DNA from: Anaerolineaceae bacterium
GTDB taxonomy: Bacteria > Chloroflexota > Anaerolineae > Promineifilales > Promineifilaceae
Length of the DNA: 50,592 bases
Assembly (NCBI GenBank): GCA_002699125.1
Contig: PABI01000036.1
Coordinates: forward strand, 1-50,592
Direction: 5' to 3'
Shown: positions 40,077 through 49,427 of the stretch, piece by piece
Numbering within the stretch: position 1 is the stretch's first letter
Layout of the letters: the number at the start of each line of letters is the position of its first letter
The notes under the pieces: model-generated
Seen by the model: the letters and a program-made list of their open reading frames with translations, nothing else
The model's database searches: none
Told to the model about the DNA's origin: nothing
Position numbers and translations under genes: made by a program

Positions 40077-40100
40077 GTCAATTTTGTAAAATTGACCTAC
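40073..40100. terminator. Perfect 13-bp hairpin at the SDR stop
   Basis: GTAGGTCAATTTT, GT, AAAATTGACCTAC. The left arm includes the SDR stop codon. AT-rich at the tip and without a T-run; it may attenuate or process the transcript before the SnoaL-like gene, which has a good AAAGGAG site. Confidence 0.6.
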
Positions 40101-40119
40101 AACCACAAAGGAGAAGCTT

Positions 40120-40572
40120 ATGGGACATGAGAAAGTAATTGAACTGTACCGCCGCAAAATGACGCCAGAGCTTTATAACCAGATTCGGCAAGAGTGGAAG
40201 ACCCACTCTATTGCTGAAGATAACCGGGATATTCCGGGCCTGATGTCTACCCTGACAGACGATTGTGTTTATGAAATGGTGCAAACGGGCCATAAATGGC
40301 ACGGCAAAGCGGGAGCCACCCAATTTTATACGGAACTACTTACTGCCTTCCCCGACATTCATTTTGACCTGCAATACATTGTGATTGGGCCGCAGGGTGT
40401 GTATGAAGAAGCCCACGTTACCGGCACGCACCAGGGAGAATGGCTGGGTAATCCGCCCACGGGCAACCCGATTGAGTTCAATGTAACGATCTTGTTTCCC
40501 TGGGACATGGAAAAGCAAAAATTCCAGGGGGAGCGCATCTTTTTTGATGCGCCGGAAATGTTGAGCCGTTAG
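40120..40572 (+). CDS. SnoaL-like/NTF2-fold protein
   Basis: 150 residues, AAAGGAG 6 bases before the ATG. Pattern of SnoaL-type cone folds: EDNRDIPGLMSTLTDDCVYEM, ATQFYTELLTAFPDIHFDLQYIVI, AHVTGTHQGEWLGNPPTGNPIEFNVTILFPW. Some family members are polyketide cyclases or small hydrolases/isomerases; many only bind ligands. Its place in the cluster suggests a role on an acyl or lactone intermediate, but no catalytic residues can be assigned with confidence. Confidence 0.85.
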   Translation: MGHEKVIELYRRKMTPELYNQIRQEWKTHSIAEDNRDIPGLMSTLTDDCVYEMVQTGHKWHGKAGATQFYTELLTAFPDIHFDLQYIVIGPQGVYEEAHVTGTHQGEWLGNPPTGNPIEFNVTILFPWDMEKQKFQGERIFFDAPEMLSR

Positions 40573-40643
40573 CTGTTTGCTGCGGGTATGTCAACTCTGG
40601 TTAAATGCGGCATAATAACGGCCGTAAAAAAACAGGTTGCAAC

Positions 40644-41897
40644 ATGATGAACACCCAAAAATTATCAGATTCGGAATTTGAAGTCATCCGGGCGGCCCAG
40701 CCAACGCCGATCGATCCTTCAGAAACGGCCGCAGGCTCCACTGTCGTCAGCTTGTTATCATCGCTGGACCGCAAAATGTTGGACCAGGTGATGATTGAGC
40801 ATCGCTACAAACCCGGTGAAATTGTGGTGTTTGAAGGGCAGCACGGCGACATTGCCTACCTGATCTGGTCTGGACGTGTGGCTGTGGTGCAGGGCGATTT
40901 TTCCAATCCGGCCAGCGTCAATTACCGGGGTCCCGGTGAAGTGGTGGGTGAGATGTCTCTCATCGACAACAAGCCGCGCTCGGCTTCTATTGTGGCGCTT
41001 GATGACGTGCGGCTTTTGGGCATTCATCGCAACGATTTTTTTGAACTGCTGCAAATCGATCCCAACTTTAGCACCAACATGATGGAAATATTGAGCAACC
41101 GTCTGCGCGCCGCTGAAGAGATGTCGCGGGTCAACACGGCCATCGGGCGAGAGCTGAGTGCCGAGGTCGAGGAATTGCAGTCGGAAAATGAAGCGCTGCG
41201 CCAGATGGAACAGCGCCGCCAGGAGCTAAGCGAGTTGGTGGTACACGATTTGCGCAATCCGCTGGGCAATCTGTTTAGTGCCCTCAACATGCTGGAGCTG
41301 GTGTTGCCGGAAGATGTGCTGGCCGAGAATCGCGAGCTGTTGGAAATTGCCCGCCTGTCCCATTTGCGCATGCAGGATTTGGTGGATTCGCTGCTGGACA
41401 TTGCTCAAATTGAGGCGGGACGGCCGTTAGGCGAACGCAAAGCCACCCGGCTGGCCGATCTCATGGATGAGGTGATGCAGCTGAACGCCTTTGCCCTGAA
41501 CAAGCGGGAGATGACGCTGACATTAAACTTCTCACCAGATTTGCCTGATGTCCTGGCCGATCCCGACCAAATTCGGCGCGTGCTGACCAACCTGGTGGAC
41601 AATGCGATTAAATACTCACCCAAGGGTGGTCCATTGATTGTAACGGCCGTTCCCCAAAATGATATGGTCGAAGTGAGCGTCGTAGATGCCGGGCCCGGCG
41701 TTCCGCCAGCGGCGCGTGAGCGCATTTTTGACCGCTTTGCCCAGATGGAAGCGGGTGGCGTTCGGCCGCGCGGTTTTGGGCTGGGGCTTTCTTACTGCAA
41801 ACTGGCAGTGGAAGCGCACGACGGCCGTATTTGGGTTGAGCCTGGTCCAGATGGGGTGGGCAGTCGCTTTGTCTTTACGTTGCCGCAAGCTGCGTGA
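40644..41897 (+). CDS. Soluble sensor histidine kinase with cyclic-nucleotide-binding-type domain
   Basis: About 417 residues (ATG at 40644; another ATG at 40605 is in frame). Residues about 35-155 form a Crp-like cNMP domain (YKPGEIVVFEGQHGDIAYLIWSGRVAVVQ, GEVVGEMSLIDNKPRSASIVALDDVRLL). A coiled coil (EELQSENEALRQMEQRRQ) leads to HisKA with H-box ELVVHDLRNPLGN, then the N-box NLVDNAIKYSPKGG, G1 DAGPGVP and G2 GFGLGLSYCK. No membrane span. A response regulator is not adjacent, so the target is unknown. It could sense cAMP-like ligands, but the cNMP phosphate-binding arginine needs an alignment. Confidence 0.9.
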   Translation: MMNTQKLSDSEFEVIRAAQPTPIDPSETAAGSTVVSLLSSLDRKMLDQVMIEHRYKPGEIVVFEGQHGDIAYLIWSGRVAVVQGDFSNPASVNYRGPGEVVGEMSLIDNKPRSASIVALDDVRLLGIHRNDFFELLQIDPNFSTNMMEILSNRLRAAEEMSRVNTAIGRELSAEVEELQSENEALRQMEQRRQELSELVVHDLRNPLGNLFSALNMLELVLPEDVLAENRELLEIARLSHLRMQDLVDSLLDIAQIEAGRPLGERKATRLADLMDEVMQLNAFALNKREMTLTLNFSPDLPDVLADPDQIRRVLTNLVDNAIKYSPKGGPLIVTAVPQNDMVEVSVVDAGPGVPPAARERIFDRFAQMEAGGVRPRGFGLGLSYCKLAVEAHDGRIWVEPGPDGVGSRFVFTLPQAA

Positions 41898-41928
41898 TGC
41901 GTGATGCGTGAGCATGTGTGTAGGTTTT

Positions 41929-41984
41929 CAGGTGTTTATCCAAAACCTTCGCACTTGATCACTTGAATACCTGAACACCTGAAC
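41929..41984. repeat. 10-bp inverted repeat in a word-repeat spacer
   Basis: TTCAGGTGTT (41929-41938) pairs with AACACCTGAA (41975-41984). The spacer before the next gene is built of ACTTGAA/CCTGAACA-like short words repeated several times. No ribosome site for the next ATG is visible here. Confidence 0.6.
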
Positions 41985-42005
41985 ACTTTACTACTTGAAC
42001 ACTCT

Positions 42006-42923
42006 ATGTCCCACACTAACGAACTTGAATTAATCGAAAACGGCGGCTGGGATGAGCGCATTTTGGTTTGCCGGAACGGCCGTTTGGTTAAGACGTTCAT
42101 CATCATCACCCAGCGCTTTGTGCTGCTGGTAGACACGGTGATCAATCCGCAAACCGGCGGGCAAATGCTGGCCTGGGCTGAACCTTATCTGGCCGAGGGG
42201 CGGCAGCTTCTGGTCATCAACACCCATGCCGATTACGATCATTGTTGGGGGAACCAGTTGTTTGCCGGGGAAACGGCCGTGCACCCCGCACCCATCATTG
42301 GCAGCCACCTAAGCCCGGCTCTGTTTGCACAGGAGGAAGCCAAACTGTATCTGGCCAAAATGCAGGAACTTGAGCCGGAAATTTTTAGCGAGGTCGTTTT
42401 TACCCCGCCCACGCTGCTCATCCAGGATAAATTTGTCATCGACGGCGGCGATTTAACGGTGGAACTGCTGCCTACGCCGGGCCACACCGAAGATCATTAC
42501 TCCCTCTTTTTGCCGGAGATCAAAACCGTGCTGGCAGCCGATGCGGCCGAAATGCCCTACCCGGTAGCCCGTGTGCCAGAAGGCCTGCCGCAAATGCGCG
42601 AATCGCTGGCAAAGCTGGCAAATCTGCCGGCCGATACGGTGTTGTACTGTCACGCACCCGTCACGGCCGGTCGCGCGCTGCTGCTAGACAATATCGCCTA
42701 TTTTAATGCCATCGAGGCCCAATGCCGGGCAGCGTTAGCGCAGGGCGTGTCGCCTGAGGTGAGTGAGGATGCCGATGTGATTGCTTTGGTGGACTGTGCT
42801 TATGAAACGGCCGTGCCCGACACCGAGCAATGGCACAACATCCACGACTATTACAAAACCGCCGGACACGCCAGTCAGATTCGGGTCATGCTGCAATGGC
42901 TGGCCCAGGAGGCTTCTGGCTAA
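42006..42923 (+). CDS. Metallo-beta-lactamase-fold hydrolase
   Basis: 305 residues. NTHADYDHCWGN is the H-x-H-x-D-H zinc motif (second His replaced by Asp-Tyr-Asp-His spacing, i.e. THADYDH), followed by PTPGHTEDHYSLFLPE (third-site His), the AADAAEMP bridging acid and YCHAPV (last His). It binds one or two metal ions and hydrolyses a thioester, lactone or phosphodiester; which one is unknown. The C-terminal helical part (residues 220-305) is typical of SoxH/GloB-like cousins. Confidence 0.85.
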   Translation: MSHTNELELIENGGWDERILVCRNGRLVKTFIIITQRFVLLVDTVINPQTGGQMLAWAEPYLAEGRQLLVINTHADYDHCWGNQLFAGETAVHPAPIIGSHLSPALFAQEEAKLYLAKMQELEPEIFSEVVFTPPTLLIQDKFVIDGGDLTVELLPTPGHTEDHYSLFLPEIKTVLAADAAEMPYPVARVPEGLPQMRESLAKLANLPADTVLYCHAPVTAGRALLLDNIAYFNAIEAQCRAALAQGVSPEVSEDADVIALVDCAYETAVPDTEQWHNIHDYYKTAGHASQIRVMLQWLAQEASG

Positions 42924-42926
42924 TAA

Positions 42927-42998
42927 TAGAACGCTGATTCTCCTGATTACCCTGATTTTTTGATCTATTTAATCAGGTAAATCAGGGTGATCTGCGTG
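42927..42998. repeat. Imperfect inverted repeat with CTGATTACCCTGATT words
   Basis: ACGCTGATTCTCCTGATTAC and the following CCTGATT pair imperfectly with AATCAGGTAAATCAGGGTGA and following TCTGCGT. It shares words with the perfect hairpin at 29624-29664. It ends just ahead of the Nudix start region. Confidence 0.65.
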
Positions 42999-43018
42999 CC
43001 ATTCTTGAGGGTGACGTT

Positions 43019-43543
43019 TTGGAGAATCAGCCGGTAATTGTAAGTAAACGTGGACGGCCGTTTGCCACCTCGGCCATCGCGCTGCAAGCGATCATCATCA
43101 ACGAGAATGAGCAGTTTTTGCTGCTTTCTTCGCCGCGGCGCAACGGCCGAAACGAGTGGCAAACCGTGAGCGGCGGGCTGGAAGCTGGCGAGACGGTGCT
43201 CGTAGGCATTTTGCGCGAGGTACGGGAAGAGGTGGGCGATATTCAGGTACGGCCGTTAACTGTCCTGCACAGTCAATCGTTCCATTACGACGACAATGTG
43301 CGCTTTATGGTGGGTATCAATTACCTGCTGCGCTACGAAAGCGGCCAAGTTGTGCCGGGTGACGACATGATCGGCAGTGACTTTCGCTGGTGGGGGCTGA
43401 ATGAATTGGAAACGGCCGTGGCCAATGGCAGCGCCACCCTGCACAAATCGACCCATTTATGGCAGCTGCGTCGGGCTGTAACACTTTATCGTTTATTAGC
43501 AGATGAGTGGGTGGAAACGGCCGTTCTGCAACCATCCTTGTGA
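43019..43543 (+). CDS. Nudix hydrolase
   Basis: 174 residues with a TTG start preceded by GAGGG at 7 bases. The Nudix box is complete: G-L-E-A-G-E-T-V-L-V-G-I-L-R-E-V-R-E-E-V-G-D (G-x5-E-x7-R-E-V-x-E-E-x-G). It would hydrolyse a nucleoside diphosphate linked to another moiety, possibly a CoA or NUDT-type substrate given the cluster; not assignable. Four octamers lie in or at its edges. Confidence 0.9.
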   Translation: MENQPVIVSKRGRPFATSAIALQAIIINENEQFLLLSSPRRNGRNEWQTVSGGLEAGETVLVGILREVREEVGDIQVRPLTVLHSQSFHYDDNVRFMVGINYLLRYESGQVVPGDDMIGSDFRWWGLNELETAVANGSATLHKSTHLWQLRRAVTLYRLLADEWVETAVLQPSL

Positions 43544-43551
43544 GCGTTTAC

Positions 43552-44520
43552 ATGAAACCAATTCGCATTGAGCTGCCAACTGAATTTGATGTGGGTTCTG
43601 TGAACAGCTACTTGTTCACGGAGCCGGAGCCAATCCTGGTGGATTGTGGTGTAGAGACGCCCGCCAGCTGGGAAGCGCTCAAGGCCGGTCTGGCCCAGCA
43701 CGACCTTGCCCCTGCTAATATTCGCCGCGTCGTCATCACCCATCCCCATGTTGATCACTTTGGCCTGGCCGCCAAAATTGCGGCTATCAGCGGCGCGCCA
43801 GTCTGGATTGCCGACATTGGCGCTAAATGGCTGGTTGACCCCAAAAAACATTTCGGCCTGCGGGCCGACTATTACCGCGAGCATTTTCTCATTCAGGCTG
43901 GTTTGCCGGATGAAATGGCGCAAATGGTGCTGACTTACTTCGACCAGATTGCCGACCAAATATCACCGGTTCCGGCTGAGTGTATTCAAACGTTTGGGCT
44001 TGGTGATACGTTGGCAATGGGCGGAGCGAACTGGCAGGTGCTGCACATGCCGGGGCACGCCAGCCACCAGACCTGCTTCTATCAGCCGGAGAGCCGCCAC
44101 TTTCTCTCAGCCGACATGCTGCTGCCCAAAACCCCAACACCGATTGTGGAACGGCCGTCGCCCAACCAGCCGCGCCAGCCCAGCTTGCCCATCTTCATGG
44201 AATCACTCAACCGCTGCGAAGCGCTGGAGATCGACACCGTGTATCCTGGTCACGGCGAGCCGTTCCAAAACCATCGCCAGCTCATCCAAAAGCAGCGGGA
44301 TCGTATTCACCAGCGCAAAGCCGAAGCGCTGTCGCTGGTCCAACAGGGCCACCACACGGCTTATACCTTGGTTAATCAAATGTATGCTCACTATCCGTCC
44401 ACCTTTCGCTTTGCCGGGCTTTGGATGCTCATTGGCTACCTCGATTTGCTCCAGGCGGAAGGAGCAATTGTGCAGGAGACGGTGGATGGTGTATGGCACT
44501 ACAAAAGAACAGGAAATTAG
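43552..44520 (+). CDS. Metallo-beta-lactamase-fold hydrolase (second)
   Basis: 322 residues from the ATG at 43552, 8 bases after the Nudix stop (a longer frame back to 43507 overlaps it). THPHVDHFGLAAKI is the H-x-H-x-D-H motif; HMPGHASHQTCFY, SADMLLP and YPGHGEPF supply the remaining ligands. The C-terminal helix RIHQRKAEALSLVQQG and the last ~70 residues match the LACTB2-like group that has a C-terminal winged-helix segment. Substrate unknown (thioester or RNA-type). Confidence 0.85.
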   Translation: MKPIRIELPTEFDVGSVNSYLFTEPEPILVDCGVETPASWEALKAGLAQHDLAPANIRRVVITHPHVDHFGLAAKIAAISGAPVWIADIGAKWLVDPKKHFGLRADYYREHFLIQAGLPDEMAQMVLTYFDQIADQISPVPAECIQTFGLGDTLAMGGANWQVLHMPGHASHQTCFYQPESRHFLSADMLLPKTPTPIVERPSPNQPRQPSLPIFMESLNRCEALEIDTVYPGHGEPFQNHRQLIQKQRDRIHQRKAEALSLVQQGHHTAYTLVNQMYAHYPSTFRFAGLWMLIGYLDLLQAEGAIVQETVDGVWHYKRTGN

Positions 44521-44560
44521 AGATTGGAGATTGGTCTGCAAAGATCAATCTCCAATCTCT
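44519..44560. repeat. Perfect 15-bp hairpin upstream of the thioesterase start
   Basis: AGAGATTGGAGATTG (44519-44533), a 12-base loop, and its exact complement (44546-44560). The arm itself is a doubled GAGATTG word. It ends 10 bases before the thioesterase ATG, where a ribosome site would be expected, so it may influence translation. Confidence 0.75.
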
Positions 44561-44570
44561 CCCCAAAAAA

Positions 44571-45056
44571 ATGATCGAAGTTGCGCAAATCCAACAGCTC
44601 CCCTGCTTTCACCGCGGCGTCATCCCGGCGGCGTATCTGGACGTCATGGGGCACATGAATATTCGCCACTACATGGGGCTGTTTGATGATGCTGCCTGGG
44701 ACTTTTTTGCTTCGTTTGGCATGGATGACGCTTATTACCAGACTACCAGCGGCGGCGCGTTTGCGCTGGAGCAGCACATTCGTTATCTGGCAGAAGTACA
44801 CGTGGGGGAAACGGTCGCGATCCATACACGGATCAACGGCCGTACCGCCAAACGCATCCACTTTATCCACTTCATGATCAACGAGACGATCGGCAAGCTG
44901 GCCGCCACGCTGGAAGTCATCGGCTCTCATGCCGACCGCGACACGCGCCGCACCTCGCCTTTTCCCGATGAAATTGCTCGACAAATTGACCAGTTGGCTG
45001 CTAAACACAACCAGATGAAATGGCAGCCCCCGCTTTGTGGGGTGATGCAGCCGTAG
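44571..45056 (+). CDS. Hotdog-fold acyl-CoA thioesterase
   Basis: 161 residues from the ATG at 44571 (an upstream in-frame extension overlaps the previous gene and is unlikely). 4HBT-type pattern: VIPAAYLDVMGHMNIRHYMGLFDDAAWDFF, with the DVMGHMN segment carrying the catalytic Asp region, then FALEQHIRYLAEVHVGETV and LAATLEVIGSHAD. It would release free acids from acyl-CoA and fits as the last gene of the acyl-CoA cluster. No ribosome site; a hairpin precedes the start. Confidence 0.9.
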   Translation: MIEVAQIQQLPCFHRGVIPAAYLDVMGHMNIRHYMGLFDDAAWDFFASFGMDDAYYQTTSGGAFALEQHIRYLAEVHVGETVAIHTRINGRTAKRIHFIHFMINETIGKLAATLEVIGSHADRDTRRTSPFPDEIARQIDQLAAKHNQMKWQPPLCGVMQP

Positions 45057-45296
45057 GATCGCTTCATTTGCTTTAGCCCCTCTCTCCTAGCCACACTGTA
45101 CCGTTTCAACTTTTCCCCTTACTTTGTATCATATGCCCTCGGCGCACAAGTTGCCCATTTTCTAACGACGACGTTCACCAAACACCGCGTCATCTTTAGA
45201 ACACCACCCGATTCAAACGAATCAATCATTGTCTAAACAACCTAATAATCGATTCAACAACATGCTTGATCGCCCGGATCGAGCCGCAAGGGAGTC

Positions 45297-48200
45297 ATGA
45301 AAAAAAATATCGTTCTACTCACTCTAGCACTTGCTGCCCTGTATCTATTTGTTCCCCCGCAAGCCAACGGAGCCGGTACCATTGAGTTGGCCGCCGATGT
45401 AACAAGCGGCAGCGCCAGCAGCTATCCTGGTCTGTTCACCGAGTTCAACGGCGAGCTGTTTTTTGAAGGAGATACAGTGGGGGACTGGAATCACTCAGAA
45501 CCGTTCAAATACAATCCCACAACCGACACTGTCACTCAAATTACCAATGGCAATCGCCCGGCTTCAGGCGATTCTAACCTGACTTCACTCACTGTGTTCA
45601 ATGGGAATCTGTACACGGTGATGGAAAGCAGCGGCGGCCGCGAGCTGTTTCAATACAACTCGACCACCAACGCTTTTGATCTGCACACCAACCTGAATGG
45701 TTCAGGTGACAGCTATCCGCGGCAGTTCACCGAGTTCGACGGCGATTTGTACTTTGTAGCGACGGATACGGCCGTAGGCGAAGAAATCTTCCGCTTGCGC
45801 AGTGACAACAACACAATTGAGCTGGCCGCCAATGTGACGGCGGGCAGTGCCAGCAGCTTCCCCAACTTGTTCACCGAATTTAACGGCGAACTGTTTTTTG
45901 AGGGAGATACAGTAGGGGATTGGAACCACTCGGAACCGTTTAAATACAATCCCAACACAGGCGTCGTGACCCAAATCACCAATGGCAATCGTCCGGCCTC
46001 AGGAGACTCCAATCTGACCTCCCTGACGGTGTTTAATGGCAACCTGTATACGGTGATGGAAAGCAGCGTAGGACGCGAATTGTTCCAATATCGTCCGGGG
46101 ACCAACACCTTTGACCTGCATACTAACTTGAATGGCTCGGCTGAGAGCTATCCTCGGCAGTTTACCGAGTTTGACGGCGATTTGTATTTTGTGGCCGAGG
46201 ATACCGGCGTTGGCCAAGAGTTATTCCGTTTGCGCAGTGACAACAACACAATTGAGTTGGTAGCAGATATTGCCACCGGTGCCGCCGACGGCCGTCCTGG
46301 ATTGTTTACCCCGTTCAATGGCGAGCTGTACTTTGAAGCAGATACAGTTGGCGGCCTTTCGGAGCCATTTAAATATAATCCCACAACGGACACGGTGACC
46401 CAAATCACCAACGGCAATCGACCGGCTTCTGGCGATTCCAACCTGACGTCGCTGACGGTGTTTAATGGCTACCTGTACACAGTGATGGAGAGCAGTGTGG
46501 GGCGTGAGCTGTTTGAATACAATGCGTCCACCAATACTTTCGATCTGCACACCAACCTGAACGGTTCAGATGACAGCTATCCCCGAGAGTTTACCGAGTT
46601 CAATGGCGATTTGTACTTTGTGGCGGAGGATACCGGCGTTGGCGAAGAAATTTTCCGCCTGACCAGTTCGCCCAGCGTCTCACTGTCTCTGACACCTTCG
46701 TCAGCCAATGAAGACGGTGCGACCAACCTTGTTTACACCTTCACCCGCAGCGGGGCTACAACCAGTCCGTTGACAGTGAACTTCGCGGTGGGGGGGACGG
46801 CCGTAAGCAGCGATTACAGTCAAACCGGCGCTGCCACATTTGGCACTACCTCCGGCACGATTACGATTGGGGCCGGTTCATCCACGGCCACGCTGACCAT
46901 TGACCCCACGGCCGATTCCGTCGTGGAGCTGAATGAAACTGTGCAACTTACCCTGGCCGCCGGCACTGGCTACACAGTGAATACAGCAACGGCCGTCACC
47001 GGTACCATCACCAACGACGACGCGACCACCCTTTCCGTCAACAATGTCAGCCAGGCCGAAGGTGACAGCGGCACGACCCAATTCTCCTTTAATGTCACCC
47101 TATCTGCGGCCACCGATGTGGGACTCACCGTCAACTACGCCACCGCGGCCGGCAGCGCCACCGCCGGGAGCGATTACACCACAATACCCTCAACCGCGCT
47201 CAACTTCACCGGCACGGCAGGTGAGAGCAAAACTGTTGTGGTTGATGTGGCCGGTGACGCCACGGTGGAACTGGACGAAACGTTTGCCGTCAACCTGAGT
47301 GGGCTGCAAGCGAACGGCCGTAACGTGACGCTGGGTGCAAACGGGACTGGCACCATTCAAAATGATGATGCGGCCACACTTTCCGTCAGCAACGTGAGCC
47401 AGGCCGAGGGCGACAGCGGCACGGCCCAATTCTCCTTTGACGTAACCTTGTCTGCCGCCACAGATGTGGGGCTTACCGTAAATTATGCCACTTCGGCAGG
47501 CAGCGCCACAGCCGGAACCGATTACACCTCTGTACCTGCAACGGCGCTAAATTTCACAGGAACCGCTGGTGAAAGCCAAACGGTTCTGGTCGATGTGGCC
47601 GGTGATGAGATTGCTGAAATAGACGAAACGTTTACCGTCAACCTGAGCGGGCTGCAAGCCAACGGCCGTAACGTAACGCTTGGTGGACCCGGAACGGGCA
47701 CCATCCAAAACGACGACACCGCCGGTGTGCAAATTGATGAGCTGGGCAGCATCTCTGTCGCCGAAGGGGCTATCACGGATACGTACAGCGTGGTCCTCAC
47801 CAGCCAACCCACCATGCCGGTCGAAATCACGGTCAGCCCGGACGGCCAGCTGGATGTTGGAGCAGGGGCGGGCACGGCGCTGACGCTCACTTTTGGCACG
47901 GCCGATTGGAACACGCCACAGGTGGTCACGATTACTCCTGTTGATGATGCGGTGGCCGAAGGGCTGCACAACGGCACAATTATTCACGCTGCCGGCAGCA
48001 GCGACACCACCTACGACGGCATTGTCATCACGCCCTCTGATTCTGTCGTGGCCACTATCACAGACAATGACAGTGCCGGCGTGATTATTAATGAGAGCGG
48101 GGGTAGCACGGCCGTTGCCGAAGATGGCACTACCGACAGCTACACGGCCGTCCTCACCAGCCAGCCTGTTCAGCCCGTGGACCTCCAAATTACGCCCGAT

Positions 48201-48890
48201 GGCCAACTGGACGTGGGCGCAGGCGCAGGCGTTGGCATTACCCTGAACTTTGATGCCGCCAACTGGGACACACCGCAAACGGTTATCGTAACGGCCGTTG
48301 ATGACGACGTGGTCGAAAATGACCATACCGGCAGCATCTCCCACGCGCTGATGACCACAGACATTGCCTATACCGGCGAGTCCGTGAGTGGCATCACGGC
48401 GCTGATTACAGACAATGACCGTTATGAAACATATCTACCGTTCATTGTTTCACCGCAGACCTTTCCCGATTTGGTCGTGCAAAGCGTCACAGTTAGCAGT
48501 GACAATGTGACCGTGGTGATTCAAAACGTGGGGGCCAATACGGTGAGCGATGATTTCTGGGTCGATGCCTACATTGGTCTGTATGATGCCAACCAACCGC
48601 CAACGGCCGTCAACGACATCTGGCAAAACGTCAGCCCGCGCGGCGTGGTGTGGGGTGTTGATGCCGCCACCAATCCCATCGCGCCCGGCGAAACCCGCAC
48701 GCTGACGCTGGACGACGGCTATTTCAGTGCGGAGCACAGCAGCTTCCCCGGTACGATTTTGGCGGGGACGGCCGTTTACGTTCAGGTCGATTCGGCCAAC
48801 AGCGGGCAGGCAGCCGGTGCCGTCCTGGAAGACCACGAGCAAAACGGTGGTCCCTATAACAATATTTATGGTCCCGTTCTGGCTCCATAA
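45297..48890 (+). CDS. Large secreted Calx-beta/ELW-repeat protein
   Basis: 1197 residues, AAGGGAG just ahead of the ATG. A signal peptide ends near PPQANGAG. Residues 25-460 contain three ~145-residue propeller-like repeats (FTEFNGELFFEGDT, NGNRPASGDSNLTSLTVFNG, GRELFQYN). Next come three Calx-beta domains (LSVNNVSQAEGDSGTTQFSF, GTIQNDD), two longer VAEG-TDSY-VVLTSQP domains, and a CARDB-like C-terminal domain (PDLVVQSVTVSSDNVTVVIQNVG). No LPxTG or membrane span, so it is released or bound to the surface by other means. Calx-beta domains bind Ca2+; an adhesion or matrix role is inferred. The 240 bases upstream (45057-45296) hold no gene. Confidence 0.85.
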   Translation: MKKNIVLLTLALAALYLFVPPQANGAGTIELAADVTSGSASSYPGLFTEFNGELFFEGDTVGDWNHSEPFKYNPTTDTVTQITNGNRPASGDSNLTSLTVFNGNLYTVMESSGGRELFQYNSTTNAFDLHTNLNGSGDSYPRQFTEFDGDLYFVATDTAVGEEIFRLRSDNNTIELAANVTAGSASSFPNLFTEFNGELFFEGDTVGDWNHSEPFKYNPNTGVVTQITNGNRPASGDSNLTSLTVFNGNLYTVMESSVGRELFQYRPGTNTFDLHTNLNGSAESYPRQFTEFDGDLYFVAEDTGVGQELFRLRSDNNTIELVADIATGAADGRPGLFTPFNGELYFEADTVGGLSEPFKYNPTTDTVTQITNGNRPASGDSNLTSLTVFNGYLYTVMESSVGRELFEYNASTNTFDLHTNLNGSDDSYPREFTEFNGDLYFVAEDTGVGEEIFRLTSSPSVSLSLTPSSANEDGATNLVYTFTRSGATTSPLTVNFAVGGTAVSSDYSQTGAATFGTTSGTITIGAGSSTATLTIDPTADSVVELNETVQLTLAAGTGYTVNTATAVTGTITNDDATTLSVNNVSQAEGDSGTTQFSFNVTLSAATDVGLTVNYATAAGSATAGSDYTTIPSTALNFTGTAGESKTVVVDVAGDATVELDETFAVNLSGLQANGRNVTLGANGTGTIQNDDAATLSVSNVSQAEGDSGTAQFSFDVTLSAATDVGLTVNYATSAGSATAGTDYTSVPATALNFTGTAGESQTVLVDVAGDEIAEIDETFTVNLSGLQANGRNVTLGGPGTGTIQNDDTAGVQIDELGSISVAEGAITDTYSVVLTSQPTMPVEITVSPDGQLDVGAGAGTALTLTFGTADWNTPQVVTITPVDDAVAEGLHNGTIIHAAGSSDTTYDGIVITPSDSVVATITDNDSAGVIINESGGSTAVAEDGTTDSYTAVLTSQPVQPVDLQITPDGQLDVGAGAGVGITLNFDAANWDTPQTVIVTAVDDDVVENDHTGSISHALMTTDIAYTGESVSGITALITDNDRYETYLPFIVSPQTFPDLVVQSVTVSSDNVTVVIQNVGANTVSDDFWVDAYIGLYDANQPPTAVNDIWQNVSPRGVVWGVDAATNPIAPGETRTLTLDDGYFSAEHSSFPGTILAGTAVYVQVDSANSGQAAGAVLEDHEQNGGPYNNIYGPVLAP

Positions 48891-48948
48891 TGTTCGTGAG
48901 ATGCATTGCTTAAAATGCACCCACCTTTGAGCGGAGAACTTAACTGAT

Positions 48949-49398
48949 ATGAAAACGAAACTATTCACTTTGATATTGCTGGGAACCATTGCGCTGTTCT
49001 CATTGGCGGCCGTTGATGCGCCTGATGCACCAACCGCGCCACCGCCGCGGCCCACACCCAGCCCGCCGGCGCCAACAAGTGAGCCTGTCACCATTCCCAG
49101 CGGCGGCCAGATTGTGCTGCGCGCTGATGCTGAGGATGTCACTGGCGGGTTGTGGACCTTGATGCAATGGCAGGATCCGTACACCGGCGAGTGGCATGAC
49201 GTCGATGGCTGGCGGGGCCACTTTAATTCAGCCGGCCAGGTAAACTGGTGGGTCGGGGCGGAAGATTTGGGCGATGGCCCGTTCCGCTGGCTGGTTTACA
49301 ATGATGAATCGGAAACGGACCTGCTTTTTACAAGCGAGCCGTTTATGCTGCCTAGCTACGCGGGCGAGACGGTGACTGTCGCGATAGAGTTGCCCTGA
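48949..49398 (+). CDS. Secreted proline-linker protein
   Basis: 149 residues. A signal peptide (FTLILLGTIALFSLAAVDA) is followed by a Pro-rich spacer and a Trp-rich beta domain (GGLWTLMQWQDPYTGEWHDVDGWRGHF, VNWWVGAEDLGDGPFRWLVYN). It resembles the small C-terminal beta-sandwich modules of secreted Chloroflexota proteins; I cannot name the family. It follows the Calx-beta gene by 58 bases and probably shares its transcript, ended by the hairpin at 49428. Confidence 0.65.
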   Translation: MKTKLFTLILLGTIALFSLAAVDAPDAPTAPPPRPTPSPPAPTSEPVTIPSGGQIVLRADAEDVTGGLWTLMQWQDPYTGEWHDVDGWRGHFNSAGQVNWWVGAEDLGDGPFRWLVYNDESETDLLFTSEPFMLPSYAGETVTVAIELP

Positions 49399-49427
49399 CT
49401 TTTGCGGGTAGAGTAGAGGTGATAGAG

